In this document: positions 1-10,734 of the stretch, one piece after another
Layout: each line of letters starts with the position of its first letter
How positions within the stretch are numbered: the first letter of the stretch is position 1
From: Macrotrachela quadricornifera
Taxonomy: Eukaryota; Rotifera; Eurotatoria; Philodinida; Philodinidae
NCBI GenBank assembly: GCA_022393335.1
Contig: JAJEKB010001368.1
Span: forward strand, 369,552-433,551
Direction of reading: 5' to 3'
DNA: 64,000 nucleotides
Position numbers and translations under genes: made by a program
The notes under the pieces: model-generated
Database searches by the model: none
Seen by the model: the letters and a program-made list of their open reading frames with translations, nothing else
What the model was told of the DNA's origin: nothing

Positions 1-854
1 TCGAGTTCTATCTTGGTCTAATGTTGGTCTAACTTGGTCTAACCTATGGGCGAATATTTTTGGAAAATACTCGAATCCTGATCTAGGATATCCTACGTCT
101 CAGTTGTGTAGTTTCGACTGAATAACGACCAGTGACATGATTTCTAGGCTTCTAGTAGAATTCATATAAGTTCTGGATAGCACAATAAATATTTTCAATT
201 AAAATCTACAGCAAAAATAGAGTAGCTTAATGACTTGTTAGATAAACTAATTTAATATAGTTTTATAGCTCCAACATTTTGCTTTCAAATGGTGAAAACC
301 GCAGCACTCTAGCTGCTTCCGTTCGCGAAATATTCAACAAATATCGAGGTGCCTTCTTTTTTGGCGCCGACAGTAGTACTTGAAAATACAACTGTCGACT
401 GTGCTGCCAAATTTGTCCTATGAGAAATATATCGATCCAAAGAGACCATTTTTTCATCATATCTATATATAGAGGGCTTATACACACCCTTCGATATCCC
501 AATAGAATTGCATTGAACTGATGGCTATTACACCGTTATATAGGCGCTAGATATGTGTGTTCAATGCAACCGAAATGCATGGATAATCATCGTGTTACGG
601 TACTGAGCATAGTAGCGCAAAATATACTATTTTCTCATTTGTGTCATAATGTCACCCTTCCCCCTCTATATCCTATATTTAGTTGACATAAATTAGCCCA
701 TATAGTTATGCATTGAATCTACTATCGTAGTGCTTTATAAACATGTATAACACTCTGATAATTAATTATAACTAGCGGAGGTACCCGATGAAAAGAGAAT
801 ATGGTTAAATTTTTACATCTACCATCTGACTTTTTCTGCTTCACATAACACGTT
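1..854. other. Non-coding stretch, no gene seen
   Basis: No convincing coding frame is visible. The first 50 bases repeat the short motif ttggtctaa several times. The one mid-sized frame (263-502, minus strand) has no domain signal, splice context or coding-like composition. Confidence 0.5.
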
Positions 855-1168
855 TTCTAAAGGACTGTTCCTCGCTGTGGGTGAGCTATCTGCAACAGAA
901 CTTTTCGCGTCACACCTGAAACCTCTTGGACAGGACTTTTACCGGCATGAGTCACGCATCTTTAATAGGATTGTTCCTGCTATGCGTTAGATGTTCGTCA
1001 TTGGACTCTTCTCGCCGTGCGTGATACCTCTTCCACAGGACTTTTTTCGCCATACCTGGAACCTCTACTGCAGAGCTTTTCTCGCCGTGCATGGGGTATC
1101 TTTCACAGAGCTTTTCCCGCTGTGTATCAGGCATCTTCAACAGGGCTCTTCTCATCGGACTCAAGCTG
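855..1168 (+). repeat. 35-bp degenerate minisatellite, about 9 units
   Basis: Units begin at about 855, 889, 924, 959, 994, 1029, 1064, 1099 and 1134, so the period is very close to 35 bp. Each unit reads roughly tct-n-caacagg-a-cttttctcgcc-gtgc. Units differ at several positions, so the array is old. Open frames across it are by-products of the period. Similar 34-35 bp arrays occur near 7.1-7.5 kb, 60.7-61.0 kb and 62.2-62.3 kb. Confidence 0.8.
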
Positions 1169-1229
1169 ACATTCTCACTCTTAAATTTGCATTGAACTGC
1201 GTCATTTGATTAGAAAGTGAGTAAGATCA

Positions 1230-2335
1230 CGATCTCTTACGGGTTGGATGAAGTTTCACACACGCGTCCCTTTCTCACCTCCAATCACTTCCGACTTTCC
1301 TTAGCATTCAAGGAACTGATGCAGATAGTTCCGTGATGCTATCTCTCACGATGACCAAATACATAGCGAACAGACTCATCAGAATCTCGATCTGTATTGA
1401 TCAAGATGAAATTTCACCCAGCCCTTTCTGCGCATCCCGTTTGGTGGTTCCAATCCCACGTCGACTTTCCTCAGGAGCTAAGGAAATAGTATATAAAATT
1501 TTGTGACGCTAGCTATCACAGAGACTGAATACATAGCGAATAGACAAATACTCTTCTTTATATATATAGATACGTCATCGTTGTGAGCCAAGAAAAAGAA
1601 CAAATACGTTGTTTTTGTGAGTCGTAGAGAACAAATGGATACACGATCGCTGTCCATCAAGGAATCACTCATATACATTTTTCTCTTATAACCTATTAGA
1701 AGCTTTCGATTTTCACATTTAGCCCAAAGAATTATTGATACGAAACTATTAATCCTAGAATCATGATAAATTCGTTAATTTTCTGGAAAATTGACGCAAA
1801 TTTCGTCCTCATATAACTTGCGTGAAATTTCATCCACACTACCCCACCTTACTCTTATTACTGATCGAAGTACTCTTAAAAGCAATTTCTAGACTCAGAA
1901 AAGCACCCTAAAAAGTTTGGTAACGTTCGCTATTACAGGACTATCTGGGTGAGATTTCACCCACACCCCTCACACACCACACCCAAGTGACCATTCTAAC
2001 CCCACGTCGACCCTCTCTGGGATCTAGAGAAGCATCGTGGAAAGTTTGGTGATCATAGCTTTTACAGGGACTGAATGCATAGCGAACAGACAAACATTCT
2101 TCTTTATATATATAGATACTGGAATCCTATTGGTCAGTTACATAGATAGCCTGTAGCAAGTATAGCATTAATTTTTTTTCAAAAAAAAGTGTATGTCGAC
2201 CTTCCCCTGGGTCTATAGAAGATTTCTGGAAAGTTTCAGCTCGTTTGCTCGTACGGTCTTTGAATGCATAGCGAACAGACAGACAAACAGACAAACAGAC
2301 AGACAGACATTCTTCTTTATATATATAGATTACAG
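1230..2335 (+). repeat. Three copies of a LINE/SINE-like 3' tail
   Basis: Three diverged copies (about 1230-1570, 1930-2120, 2190-2335) share the order: gatgaaatttcaccc, a ccacgtcgac block, a gaatgcatagcgaacagac block, an acag-rich stretch, and the end tcttctttatatatatagat. A conserved 3' end with a short repeat tail in the same orientation is typical of truncated non-LTR retrotransposons or their SINE partners. The third copy has an expanded (agac)n run near 2275-2310. No reverse transcriptase frame is present. The class is inferred from the tail only. Confidence 0.55.
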
Positions 2336-2974
2336 ATAGATATCGCTTCTACAAAACGCTAGAAAACACATAAGTGCTGAAAAGTTGATATATTCAGGTC
2401 TTAAAAAACTAGGATGTCAATGAGTCGGGAGAAAGATCTTTTTACCATAGACTTAGGGCAGTGGGACCTTTAATCGCTGAAAGTTTCAGCTTGATCTGTG
2501 AAGGTGGTCACTGTAAACATGGTAGATTTCCAGTGGAGTTATCCATCTATATACGTATGCATTGAGGTGTTCCTAAAAACTGATCTGTATCTCCAAACTT
2601 TATAGTATTAGATGTTTCTTTTATTAACTCTGACCATTTCCGACAACGTTACATCTAACTAGACTATCAAAATCAGAAAAAAAGCTTTTCCCAAATTATG
2701 ATAAAAATCCCACGGATTCGTACGACTGTGATAATACTTGTCAACGGCTCTTAGTATGATATTAGTAAACGTTTCGAAGAAATCGGTTTAATCTGAATCG
2801 AATGTGTTCAATAAATTTCAACAAGAATAAAAAAACAACTTACTTCCTTAAAAACCCGACAATGATATGAAAAATTTTATGTGAATAACTTTCATAAAAT
2901 GATGTTCTTATACTAAACTTGTAAATATGTTACAAATTCAATATTTCGGTCCATGTTTGTTATGGACGTATAAT
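2336..2974. other. Non-coding stretch, nothing recognised
   Basis: AT-rich sequence with no credible open frame, tandem repeat or inverted repeat. It may hold further, unrecognisably decayed parts of the coiled-coil pseudogene that begins to be readable at about 2975. Confidence 0.4.
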
Positions 2975-4595
2975 ATACAGAAGATCATTATAAGATATTG
3001 AATTCATCTGCATTGCATGTAGTATCTTAAAGAACAACATCTAATCTATGTTCCATATCTACTTTATCGGTTTTCATCGGTTGTATTTTTTTTCGAGCAT
3101 AACTTGTTCTCACTATTTTTGAGACGTTCTCAAAAATCTTTACTAAGATGATAATTCATTTAACCCTTTCCAGCCGGACGTATCCATTTGGATACACTAA
3201 GCTAATACTTTACGAAAAACCTACTTATAGTAATGATATCAAAATTTTTGACAATTTGATAATTAAGTAAAAACATTTCAACATACATTCATGCGTTTAG
3301 AAGAAGGAAAAAAATATTTACTAAGAAAATGGCCGGTTCCATCCGCAATGCCTCAAAGTAGCATCTATATAGAAATAATCCTTTTCTCGTATCTCTAAAT
3401 AATCAAGCTTCGAAACAATTAGTTGTTAATTTTCCTACATAGACCTATTGTCTATTGTATTACTAAGACCGATTGTTCAAAAAATCTGAACAATAAAAAA
3501 TGGAGATGTATCCATTTGGATACATCCGGCCACTAGGGTACAAAAGTTTTGAAAAATTTATTGTTTTTTCATGTTTTGTAGAATAAAACTTAAATATCTG
3601 TAGAATATTCTAAGATTCTCCAGTACAGCGCAAAATTTGCTCGATTTTTTCAGAAAATCTCTTGAAAGGAAGGAACATTCTATAGAGTTTTTGAAAATTC
3701 TGTAGTATTTGTTACAGTCTTATTTGTGAATCGTAGGAGAAGATAATTTGGAAGCTTAGTGATAGTTCTAGTTCGTTTATTTCAAAAGAAAACGCAAGTA
3801 TATATACCATAAGAAAGTGGTTACTTTCCCACCTCTTGTAATACAATATCTTTCTAGGAAGCTACCTAAGTAATATCACTTAGTTCATCACTTGGAAATA
3901 ACACATTTCAATATAGATCAAAAGAACAGAAGAAGAACGAATTCACAGAACGAAAGGAAAAATCCTATATGATCATATATGAAGGAAAAGAAGAAAATCA
4001 TATATGAAGGAAAGAAGAAAATCATATATATGAAAGAATAGCGAACGAATATTTTATATGTTCGCTTACAGTATTCAGAACTAGATTTTTACGAAATGTT
4101 CAAAAACTCTATAGAATGTTTCTTTATTTCAAGAGATTTTCTGAAGAAATTGAGCAAATTTTGTACCGTACTGGAGAATCTTAGAATATTCTACAGATAT
4201 TTAAGCTTTATTCTACAAAACATGGACAAGCAGATGAACTATGGTTATGTCTACAAGTATAGATATAGAAAAATTACAAAATATTGAATTTGGATAGATG
4301 AAAAAACAATAAATTTTTCAAAACTTTTGTACCCTAGTGGCCGGATGTATCCAAATGGATACATCAAGCCATCAGATGTCGAAACACTTAACGGGGCTGA
4401 AAGATAAACATTTTCTACCTTCATGGTCTAGAAGCAACAAAATTGCACGAAAAGAATTTTTTACTACCTGTCTTATGATAGCCGGCTGGAAAGGGTTAAA
4501 CTAATTTATCAATATTTTTATTAAAATTTCGTGGAGTTCTTCTTTCTTATTTTTGATCATCTAATTCTTGCATTTGCCGTTGTCGATTGATTCAT
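2975..4595 (-). pseudogene. Decayed 5' part of the coiled-coil gene family, split by a MITE
   Basis: Read on the minus strand from an ATG at 4595, the sequence aligns base by base with the start of coiled-coil gene A (ATG at 24544). The segment 4500-4595 matches the stretch for the first ~30 codons, with stops and frameshifts. After the insertion at 3160-4499 the match resumes from 3159 down to about 2975, where blocks corresponding to codons ~35-75 are recognisable. The upstream flank also matches: the caccaataatatc block at about 4611 corresponds to the one at about 24556, both just upstream of the ATG. No function is expected. The lower limit is uncertain because similarity fades. Confidence 0.65.
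3160..4499. mobile_element. TTAA-flanked piggyBac-like MITE with long internal palindrome
   Basis: The element starts TTAACCCTTTCCAGCCGG (3160) and ends CCGGCTGGAAAGGGTTAA (4499). TTAA at both ends is the piggyBac target duplication. Inside lie long inverted arms (about 3500-3700 versus 4096-4355). A palindromic gtatccatttggatac motif occurs once near each outer left end and once at the inner tip of each arm. No transposase frame is present. The 63-aa frame at 4096-4287 lies in the right arm and is not a gene. It sits inside the coiled-coil pseudogene, so it arrived after that copy was made. Its TIR differs from that of the autonomous piggyBac at 43.4 kb. Confidence 0.85.
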
Positions 4596-4682
4596 GATGA
4601 TTGATTCAGACACCAATAATATCCTACAGATAAAAAGTGAACCGATAGCATTTCTCTTTTCTTCAATGCCTTCAAAACGTCA

Positions 4683-5655
4683 GGTGAACCAAAATGATTG
4701 CGACACTTTTGTTTTGTCGATATTTTTTCATAGACAAGTGGTTTAGTCTCAGTTTTTTCCCAAAAGATGCGCTGTTGAAAGCTCTACAAAAAACGCCGAA
4801 ACAAGTCCCTACTAACATGTTCTAATAATTTTTTCCAAACTAAAAGTGAAACATTACATTTTAGTGCTACTTTCCACCGTATGTAAAATGATAAAAATGT
4901 TTGTAGGACCTTTATATTTTGTAATCAGACTTTTGGTCATACAGTTTTTGTAGAGCTTTTGACAACGCATCTTTTGGTAAAAAAAACCAAGGTGCTATCA
5001 TATTCCCAAACAGAGATACGTAGAAAATAAGAAAAAGTCCTTCTAAAAATTTTTATTATTGTAAATACGATGAGAAATAGCATTGCATGTATTTTTTTCA
5101 TATTGAACAGGAAAGAAACTATCAGAACAAGCTAATAAGGATTTGTTCTTGTCGTTTCTGTAGAGCTTTCGACGACGCTTCTTTTAAAAAAAATTCAAGA
5201 TTCTATCATTTATCTATGTAGAGATATTCAGAAAACAAACTATGTTCCAAATATTTTCGAACACTTCGTGGTAGCATCACGTAGATCTTCACTTTTAACC
5301 GAGTAGAAAAACCGTTAGGGCAACTCGATATGAATTTCTTCGTGCAGCTTTTGTATCGCTTTCGGCGACACATCTTTTGGAAAAAAAAATAAAGATTATA
5401 TCATTTATCCATCTTAAGGTATATGCAAAATAAAAAAATATTTTTGTAATACTAATACAGTGTGAAGTAGTACTAAAATGTAGTCTTTCATTTTTAGTTT
5501 GGAAAAAATTATTAGAATATGCTAGTAGGGACTTGTTTTGGCAATTTTTGTAGAGCCTTCAACGGTGCATCTTTTGGGAAAAAACTAAGACTAAACCACT
5601 TGTCTATGAAAAAAAATATCAACAAAACAAAAGTGTCGAATCATTTTGGTTCACC
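4683..5655. mobile_element. Foldback/MITE with GGTGAACC termini
   Basis: Inverted arms begin GGTGAACCAAAATGATT (4683) and end AATCATTTTGGTTCACC (5655), and continue about 190 bp inward. Interior blocks resembling gtagagctttcgacgacgc-ttcttttaaaa recur near 4770, 4950, 5160, 5350 and 5560. The site can be defined because the uninterrupted version exists upstream of coiled-coil gene A: sequence left of 4683 and right of 5655 is contiguous there (near 24640-24650). No coding frame. The superfamily is not clear from the ends. Confidence 0.75.
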
Positions 5656-5840
5656 CGATATATTGACTTATCAATAGGAGAAAACATGTGGTATATATCC
5701 AATAAAGAAAGATAAATATGAAGAAAAGAAAAAATAGATATGAATATAGCGATTTTTTCCTTTTTTATTTTTGTTGGATAGAATCCACACGAGCGATTTC
5801 TTTATATTGTCATCGATTGTGTAATGTAAAAAGACTTTAT
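5656..5840 (+). repeat. Duplicated 5' flank of the coiled-coil genes (copy 1)
   Basis: This segment is a diverged copy of 24645-24830, which lies upstream of coiled-coil gene A: gatatattgact, aaacatg-ggta, aaataaatatgaag and the block gcgatttcttt-t-tgtcatc-attgtgtaa occur in the same order. A third copy is on the minus strand at about 20170-20510. Its position next to the pseudogene shows that gene and upstream region were duplicated together. Copy 1 ends abruptly at about 5837, at what looks like another insertion. Confidence 0.7.
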
Positions 5841-7074
5841 ACAGGATGTTCCAAAAAAAAACTTACCCTCTTTTATAAGATTATTTTCAATCCTGCAGAA
5901 TTCACTTTTTGATCCAATTATTTTTGTAATAGATAGACCTGAGAAAACCCTACAAGATAGAGCTATTTTGATTTTGACAACGGTCCATTGCAACTGAAGA
6001 GAAAGAATAGACTCATTAAATATGAAATTTTTGCTCTTTTTTTATGTTTTGTAAAAATTCAATGATTCAATAATGATACAGTATTATGACCTGAAATTTT
6101 CAGGCTATATTCCTCGACGCTCACAGTTTAAGTATCTATATAAATTATTTGAAAATATTGTTAATTTGCTACTATTATTAAAATATCCGTACGATAGCAG
6201 TATTTTTGTATTGTTTGCATAAAACAACGCAAGGTACTAATTTGATTATTTCATTAGTTGAATTAGTTTTAATTACAATCAACTATATGCTATAGACAGA
6301 GTGTGTCAATATCTACAAAAGTATATATCAATTGTTGACAAATTCTCGTTTCATAATGAGAAACAAAATGCAATATAATGACGAAGCATGTAATAGCCAT
6401 TAGCATCAAACCTAAATAATTGTATGAAAAAGAAAAAAATCTTTAGTAAACGGTCCATATTCGTTCTAAATCTCACCGCAATGAATATACTAGTAACTAT
6501 TATCCATTTCAAAATATAATACAGTTGCTTGCTCGTGGAATAGCTCTTGAGCGATAAAAGTTATCGATTTGAAATTTTTAGTGGTAGTAGCGAAGACTGG
6601 GGCAAATTTTTTTGTATAAAATTAAGCTTGATCGGTTTCGGTCTAGTAGTCATCTAGTGGTCAAACTTTTTTCTGACCTTGATTTTCTTAGTTCCCAAAT
6701 AAATTTTTTAATTCTGACACCTGGATTCGAACGCATGGATCTTATATATTATGCCCTGAAATTTTCAGCATCTTTGCTTTTTCCGTTTTGCTGCTGGACC
6801 ATGTCCAATCAGGTGGTGTCCGACATGTGGAAAAATGAGTTTCCAATAAGTTAGGAAACTCAAAAAAAAAATTTACAATAGGTTTTCGACCCTTCTGAAT
6901 CTGTTGGTGTATTTTGTTTCTTAAAAAAAATATTTTCGGTAACCGACTCACTCTGTATAGCCTCGCCTAGGCATGCACCAAACCCAAACTGTTTGGGTTT
7001 GGTGAGTTTGGGTTTGGGTTTAATATTAAGACCAATGGAATAAATCTCTTCACTGAAGTCAGGGTCCCCAAGTC
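5841..7074. other. Transposon debris, no gene seen
   Basis: Begins acaggatgttccaaaa where the duplicated flank breaks off, and ends near 6960 with gactcactctgtata. These could be element termini, but the two ends do not match as clean inverted repeats. A short telomere-like gtttgggtttggg run lies at about 6985-7020 and is too short to be a telomere. The 80-aa frame at 6612 shows no domain. Confidence 0.35.
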
Positions 7075-7480
7075 CTCTCCTATACTGTGGAGGTAGCTTT
7101 ACGACCTCAAGGTCTATATTGCGGGGATACCTCTAGGTCCTCAACTACTATACAATAGGGATACCCTTGGATGCTCAAGTACTATATATTGTGGGTAGCC
7201 TAGGTCCTCAATTGCTATTTATTATAGGTAGTCTTGGGCCGTCAACTACTATATATTGGGGATACCTTTGTGTCATCAACTGCTATATATTAGGGATATC
7301 CTTAGGTCTTCAAGTAGTATATATTGGGGATGCCCTCAGTCCTCAACTGCTATATGCTAGGGATATCCTTAGATCCTCTAGTACTATATATTAGGAGTAC
7401 TCTTGGGTCCTCAAGTGATACATATGGAGGTAGCTTTGGATCCCCAAGTTATATGATGTACAGGTATCTTTGGGTTCTAG
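7075..7480 (+). repeat. 34-bp degenerate minisatellite
   Basis: Blocks of the form ctcaactactatatattggggatacccttaggtc (shown as a consensus, not literal) recur at about 7174, 7208, 7241, 7275, 7309, 7343 and 7377, so the period is about 34 bp. Less regular units extend to about 7620. The 75-aa frame at 7167-7394 is a product of the repeat. Tandem units alternate between ctcaagta and ctcaactg versions, which hints at a 68-bp higher-order unit. Confidence 0.75.
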
Positions 7481-7620
7481 AGAGCTATTGAATAGAGATA
7501 CCGTTAGGTTCTCTTGTCATAGTAGATGAAGGTACAGGCTGAGTTCTCAACAGCTATTACATACAGCTAGCTTTAGGTTCTCATTTCATATTATATAAAG
7601 GCACTCATAGATCACCAGAG

Positions 7621-8200
7621 GAATGTACCAATGCTAATAGTTCCTCTACGAATACCATTGGGTATTAGCTCTCTTGATAGCTGCAAAGAAACCTGAAATC
7701 CGAAAATTTCGAACAACTAATGATAGATTGCATTTCCTCGATCTCGGAAATCGTTTTTCAAACTTTATGTCGAACAATTTCACAAAAAAGTAACCCTTTC
7801 CTGACGCAAAAATTGAGAACTTCAAATTTGGAAGCATTGATATTTTGTTCTTGATTTTTCGTCATACGAAGGTCTTTTTGCGAAAACAAGAGTTTTTACA
7901 TAATGTTTCGTCAAAGCTTGCACGGTGAAGGAATTCAGATACGAGATGAGTTTCTTAAAATAGGCAACCTTGATGTTCCATTGCATACCACCAATACAAC
8001 CAATATGATTGGAAGTAATAGCTTCTTGTATCTCTGTCGTGCCCTATGAGCACCGTTATAGAATTATAATAAGTTTCTTTCAAATTTTCGACTGATTTTC
8101 GAGTTAAATAATTGTTAAGTTTAAAAAACAATCGAATGTTTTTAAATCTAATTCTGTAAAGTTTTAATCGTATAAAATATTTTCATTTAAAATTTTTTTA
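7621..8200. other. Non-coding stretch, nothing recognised
   Basis: AT-rich sequence without tandem structure. The 63-aa minus-strand frame at 7646-7837 has no recognisable domain or splice context. Confidence 0.35.
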
Positions 8201-8204
8201 AGTA

Positions 8205-8880
8205 GATTTCCTGCAATTTATAGGGGACGTAAGTTATTAATCAATATATATTTTTAATAAAGTAGATTTCTATAATTTGTAGAGCACGTGACTTAATGGT
8301 TATAATTGGTTGTTTTGATAATTACAATAGTCTGCAATTTGTAGAGGTCCTAAGCTATTTATTAGAATAAATTTTTAATACAGGAAAATTTTTGTAATTT
8401 GTAGAGGACGTGAGTGATTGATGAGAATAATTTTTTAATTGTACAAAGGTTTGTAATTTATAGAGATCATCGTGAATGTAGAGATAAACTTAAATATTTT
8501 ATGTCTACGAAAGAGAGAGTTGAATATTGTGGTGAGATTGTAAATAAATGAAATGATTGTCAATTGTTGAAAGAGTCATACGATTAAAGCTGGAGCAGGG
8601 ATCGTAAATGTAGAAATAAATTAAAGTACCTTAAGTTTATGTAAGAGAGATTTTAATATTTTGAAAAGGCTTCTGATGAAGAAATGACAGTCTATTCTTG
8701 AGATTGTAATACTACTATACGTTGAGCAAGGGTCGTGAATGTAAAAATAAACTGAAGTATTATGTCTACGAGAACGACCAATCTTTTCTAATAATTTTAA
8801 GTCAATTAAATGATTGTCTGTTATTCAGGTAATGATACTACAATTGCACGAGCAAAGGTTGCTAATGCAGGAAGATCCTA
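8205..8880 (+). repeat. Two interleaved tandem-repeat fields (about 61 bp and about 130 bp)
   Basis: From 8213 to 8453 the motif g-aatttgtagaggacgtgag recurs at about 8213, 8274, 8334, 8396 and 8453. From 8469 onward a longer unit starting cgtgaatgtagaaataaact recurs at about 8469, 8608 and 8737, with a weaker start at 8858. No coding frame. Reverse-complement copies of the first unit occur at 9285-9415, so the block as a whole is bounded by inverted copies. Confidence 0.65.
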
Positions 8881-9284
8881 AAAAAGTAACATCTTAAGAA
8901 TGACGAAGAACTCTTAACTAAGTTTTATTCAGATTTATTTCAACAATTCGGTATTTGTTTATCCCGCTAAAAAAATTCTGTCGATTACAGTTTGAAGTTT
9001 TTACAATCTGGATATTTGCATATAATCTGATACTTATATGTATCAGTATCAACGATGATATAGATTTGGTTTGATTCATAATGACGTTATGAGTGTTAAT
9101 AGAATTGAAATGAACTACGCTCCCAATCTCGTTGTCTATTGTGAATAAAAGCTGAAGCACCTCGATTAATTATTTATTGTCCATTCGTTATTAGATTCCA
9201 TGTTGTGAATGATACAACATATGTTAGTCGAATCTCGAATAGAAATTAATTAAAAGCGCTAACAATAAATGCTCTCTCTTTGTA

Positions 9285-9415
9285 ATTTAGCGAACTCTAC
9301 AAATTACAATAAATTTATAGTAAAAAATTGAATAGATCTATATGGAGCGCGCTCTACAAATTGCAGTAAATAAGACGAAAATTGAATAGCTTTATATGTA
9401 GCGAACTCTATTTTA
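9285..9415 (-). repeat. Inverted copies of the 61-bp repeat
   Basis: The sequences gagcgcgctctacaaattgc and gcgaactctacaaattac are reverse complements of the gcaatttgtagag core found at 8213-8453. They recur about 65 bp apart. Together with the direct copies this may mark the two ends of an old foldback element spanning about 8.2-9.4 kb. Confidence 0.5.
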
Positions 9416-10734
9416 AACTCACAAAGATGTTCAATGTTAATTTAAGTTTGAATGAACTTTAAATTTAAAATTTTGTTTTAGACTTTAAAATTAAATTATA
9501 AAATTTAAAATTAATATTTATGTTCATGTTCGCAAATGAGAAGCTACGGCCGGCGGAATTAAATTTGGTTCTGTGGCTGATGATTAGTATCTGTATGTTA
9601 GCAATAACAATGCTAATAATTTAAATTAAATATTGTCAAATGAAACAATAACGAAAGCAAGTTAGTCACCCGTAGATCTAGTTACCGGATACATCAAATA
9701 AACTACAGGTGATTCTACAATGAATGTACATCAAACAAACACTGATTTGCATTGACCTGTTAGGATCAACTTGTTCTAGTTCAAGATGGAACTTCTCCAA
9801 GAAGATTACAGTCTCCAATCCAAAGATATCTCTATAGACTGAACAAGACGAATGATGTGTTTTATCTAAAAACTTTTTTATTTTTCGTAGTTAGAAAAGA
9901 AAGTTTTCTCAATACTTAGCTGCTAGCACTTTTGTTCCATCTTCATTCCCTACTGGCTACCAAACTGTCAATGCAGAGTGTACCTAAATACGCTTTTCCC
10001 GATTAAGTAGCACTGCAATTTCAAATAGCATTTTTAACAAATTTTATTAAAAAATTGATTACGACTTATTGACATAGAAAATTACTTTCATGAGACAGTT
10101 TAAACTACGTCGAATTAAACATCTTCAGTGTTCTAAGTAAGTTAATTGTATCTTATTAGAACAGCTAATGTAAAATACATAGAAAATTGATTATTTCTAC
10201 TACTCAAATTTCAAAATTTCGATATAGTGCTGCCACAAAAGTTATTCCTCACATTACACACTATAATCTAACGGAGGCTCATATAAAATGGTCAGTATTT
10301 TTTGGCAAGCTTAGCTGTTTGAAAGTTTTGATTATTTGATCATATGAAAATAGATATAAGACATGATAATGGCGCAGTAATTTACAGAAAGTCAATAGAA
10401 ATTTCAAATTACTAGTGTTTTATTTTTTGTTCACTCTTACAACTTCTATTCAAACTATCTTGTTAGAAAAAAACAATTGAAATCATGAACTACAATGTGT
10501 TCTATACATGTTTGTCTATTATGAATAGAAAAACTTTCCTGTCAGATGAAAAATTCAATGATCAAATTTTGCAGAGTATAAACATCTAACTCTCATTCTT
10601 TCTTTTTTATACCAAACCATCGAATACATAATAGTATAATTTAATATCCTAAGATAACAAAAAAAAAAGTTTTATTATAATAAAAAATGAAAAGTATAAC
10701 AAAATAGAAACAACTGTTAATATGCAATTTATTT
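9416..10734. other. Intergenic, 3' side of GTPase 1
   Basis: AT-rich sequence with a low-complexity aaattaaa stretch at about 9450-9530. No gene is apparent. On the minus strand an AATAAA signal lies immediately after the stop codon of the GTPase gene (about 10729-10734), so its transcript probably ends in the right part of this interval. Confidence 0.4.

Noticed and set aside
855..1168. CRISPR-like array
   Set aside because: The units are contiguous with no spacers, and the surroundings are eukaryotic with spliceosomal introns.
6985..7020. Telomere repeat (gtttgggtttggg)
   Set aside because: Only a few irregular copies in mid-contig and no array; treated as simple sequence.
7167..7394. 75-aa protein with regular YIVGSLG-type repeats
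   Set aside because: The repeats are produced by a 34-bp minisatellite, and there is no codon bias or conserved context.
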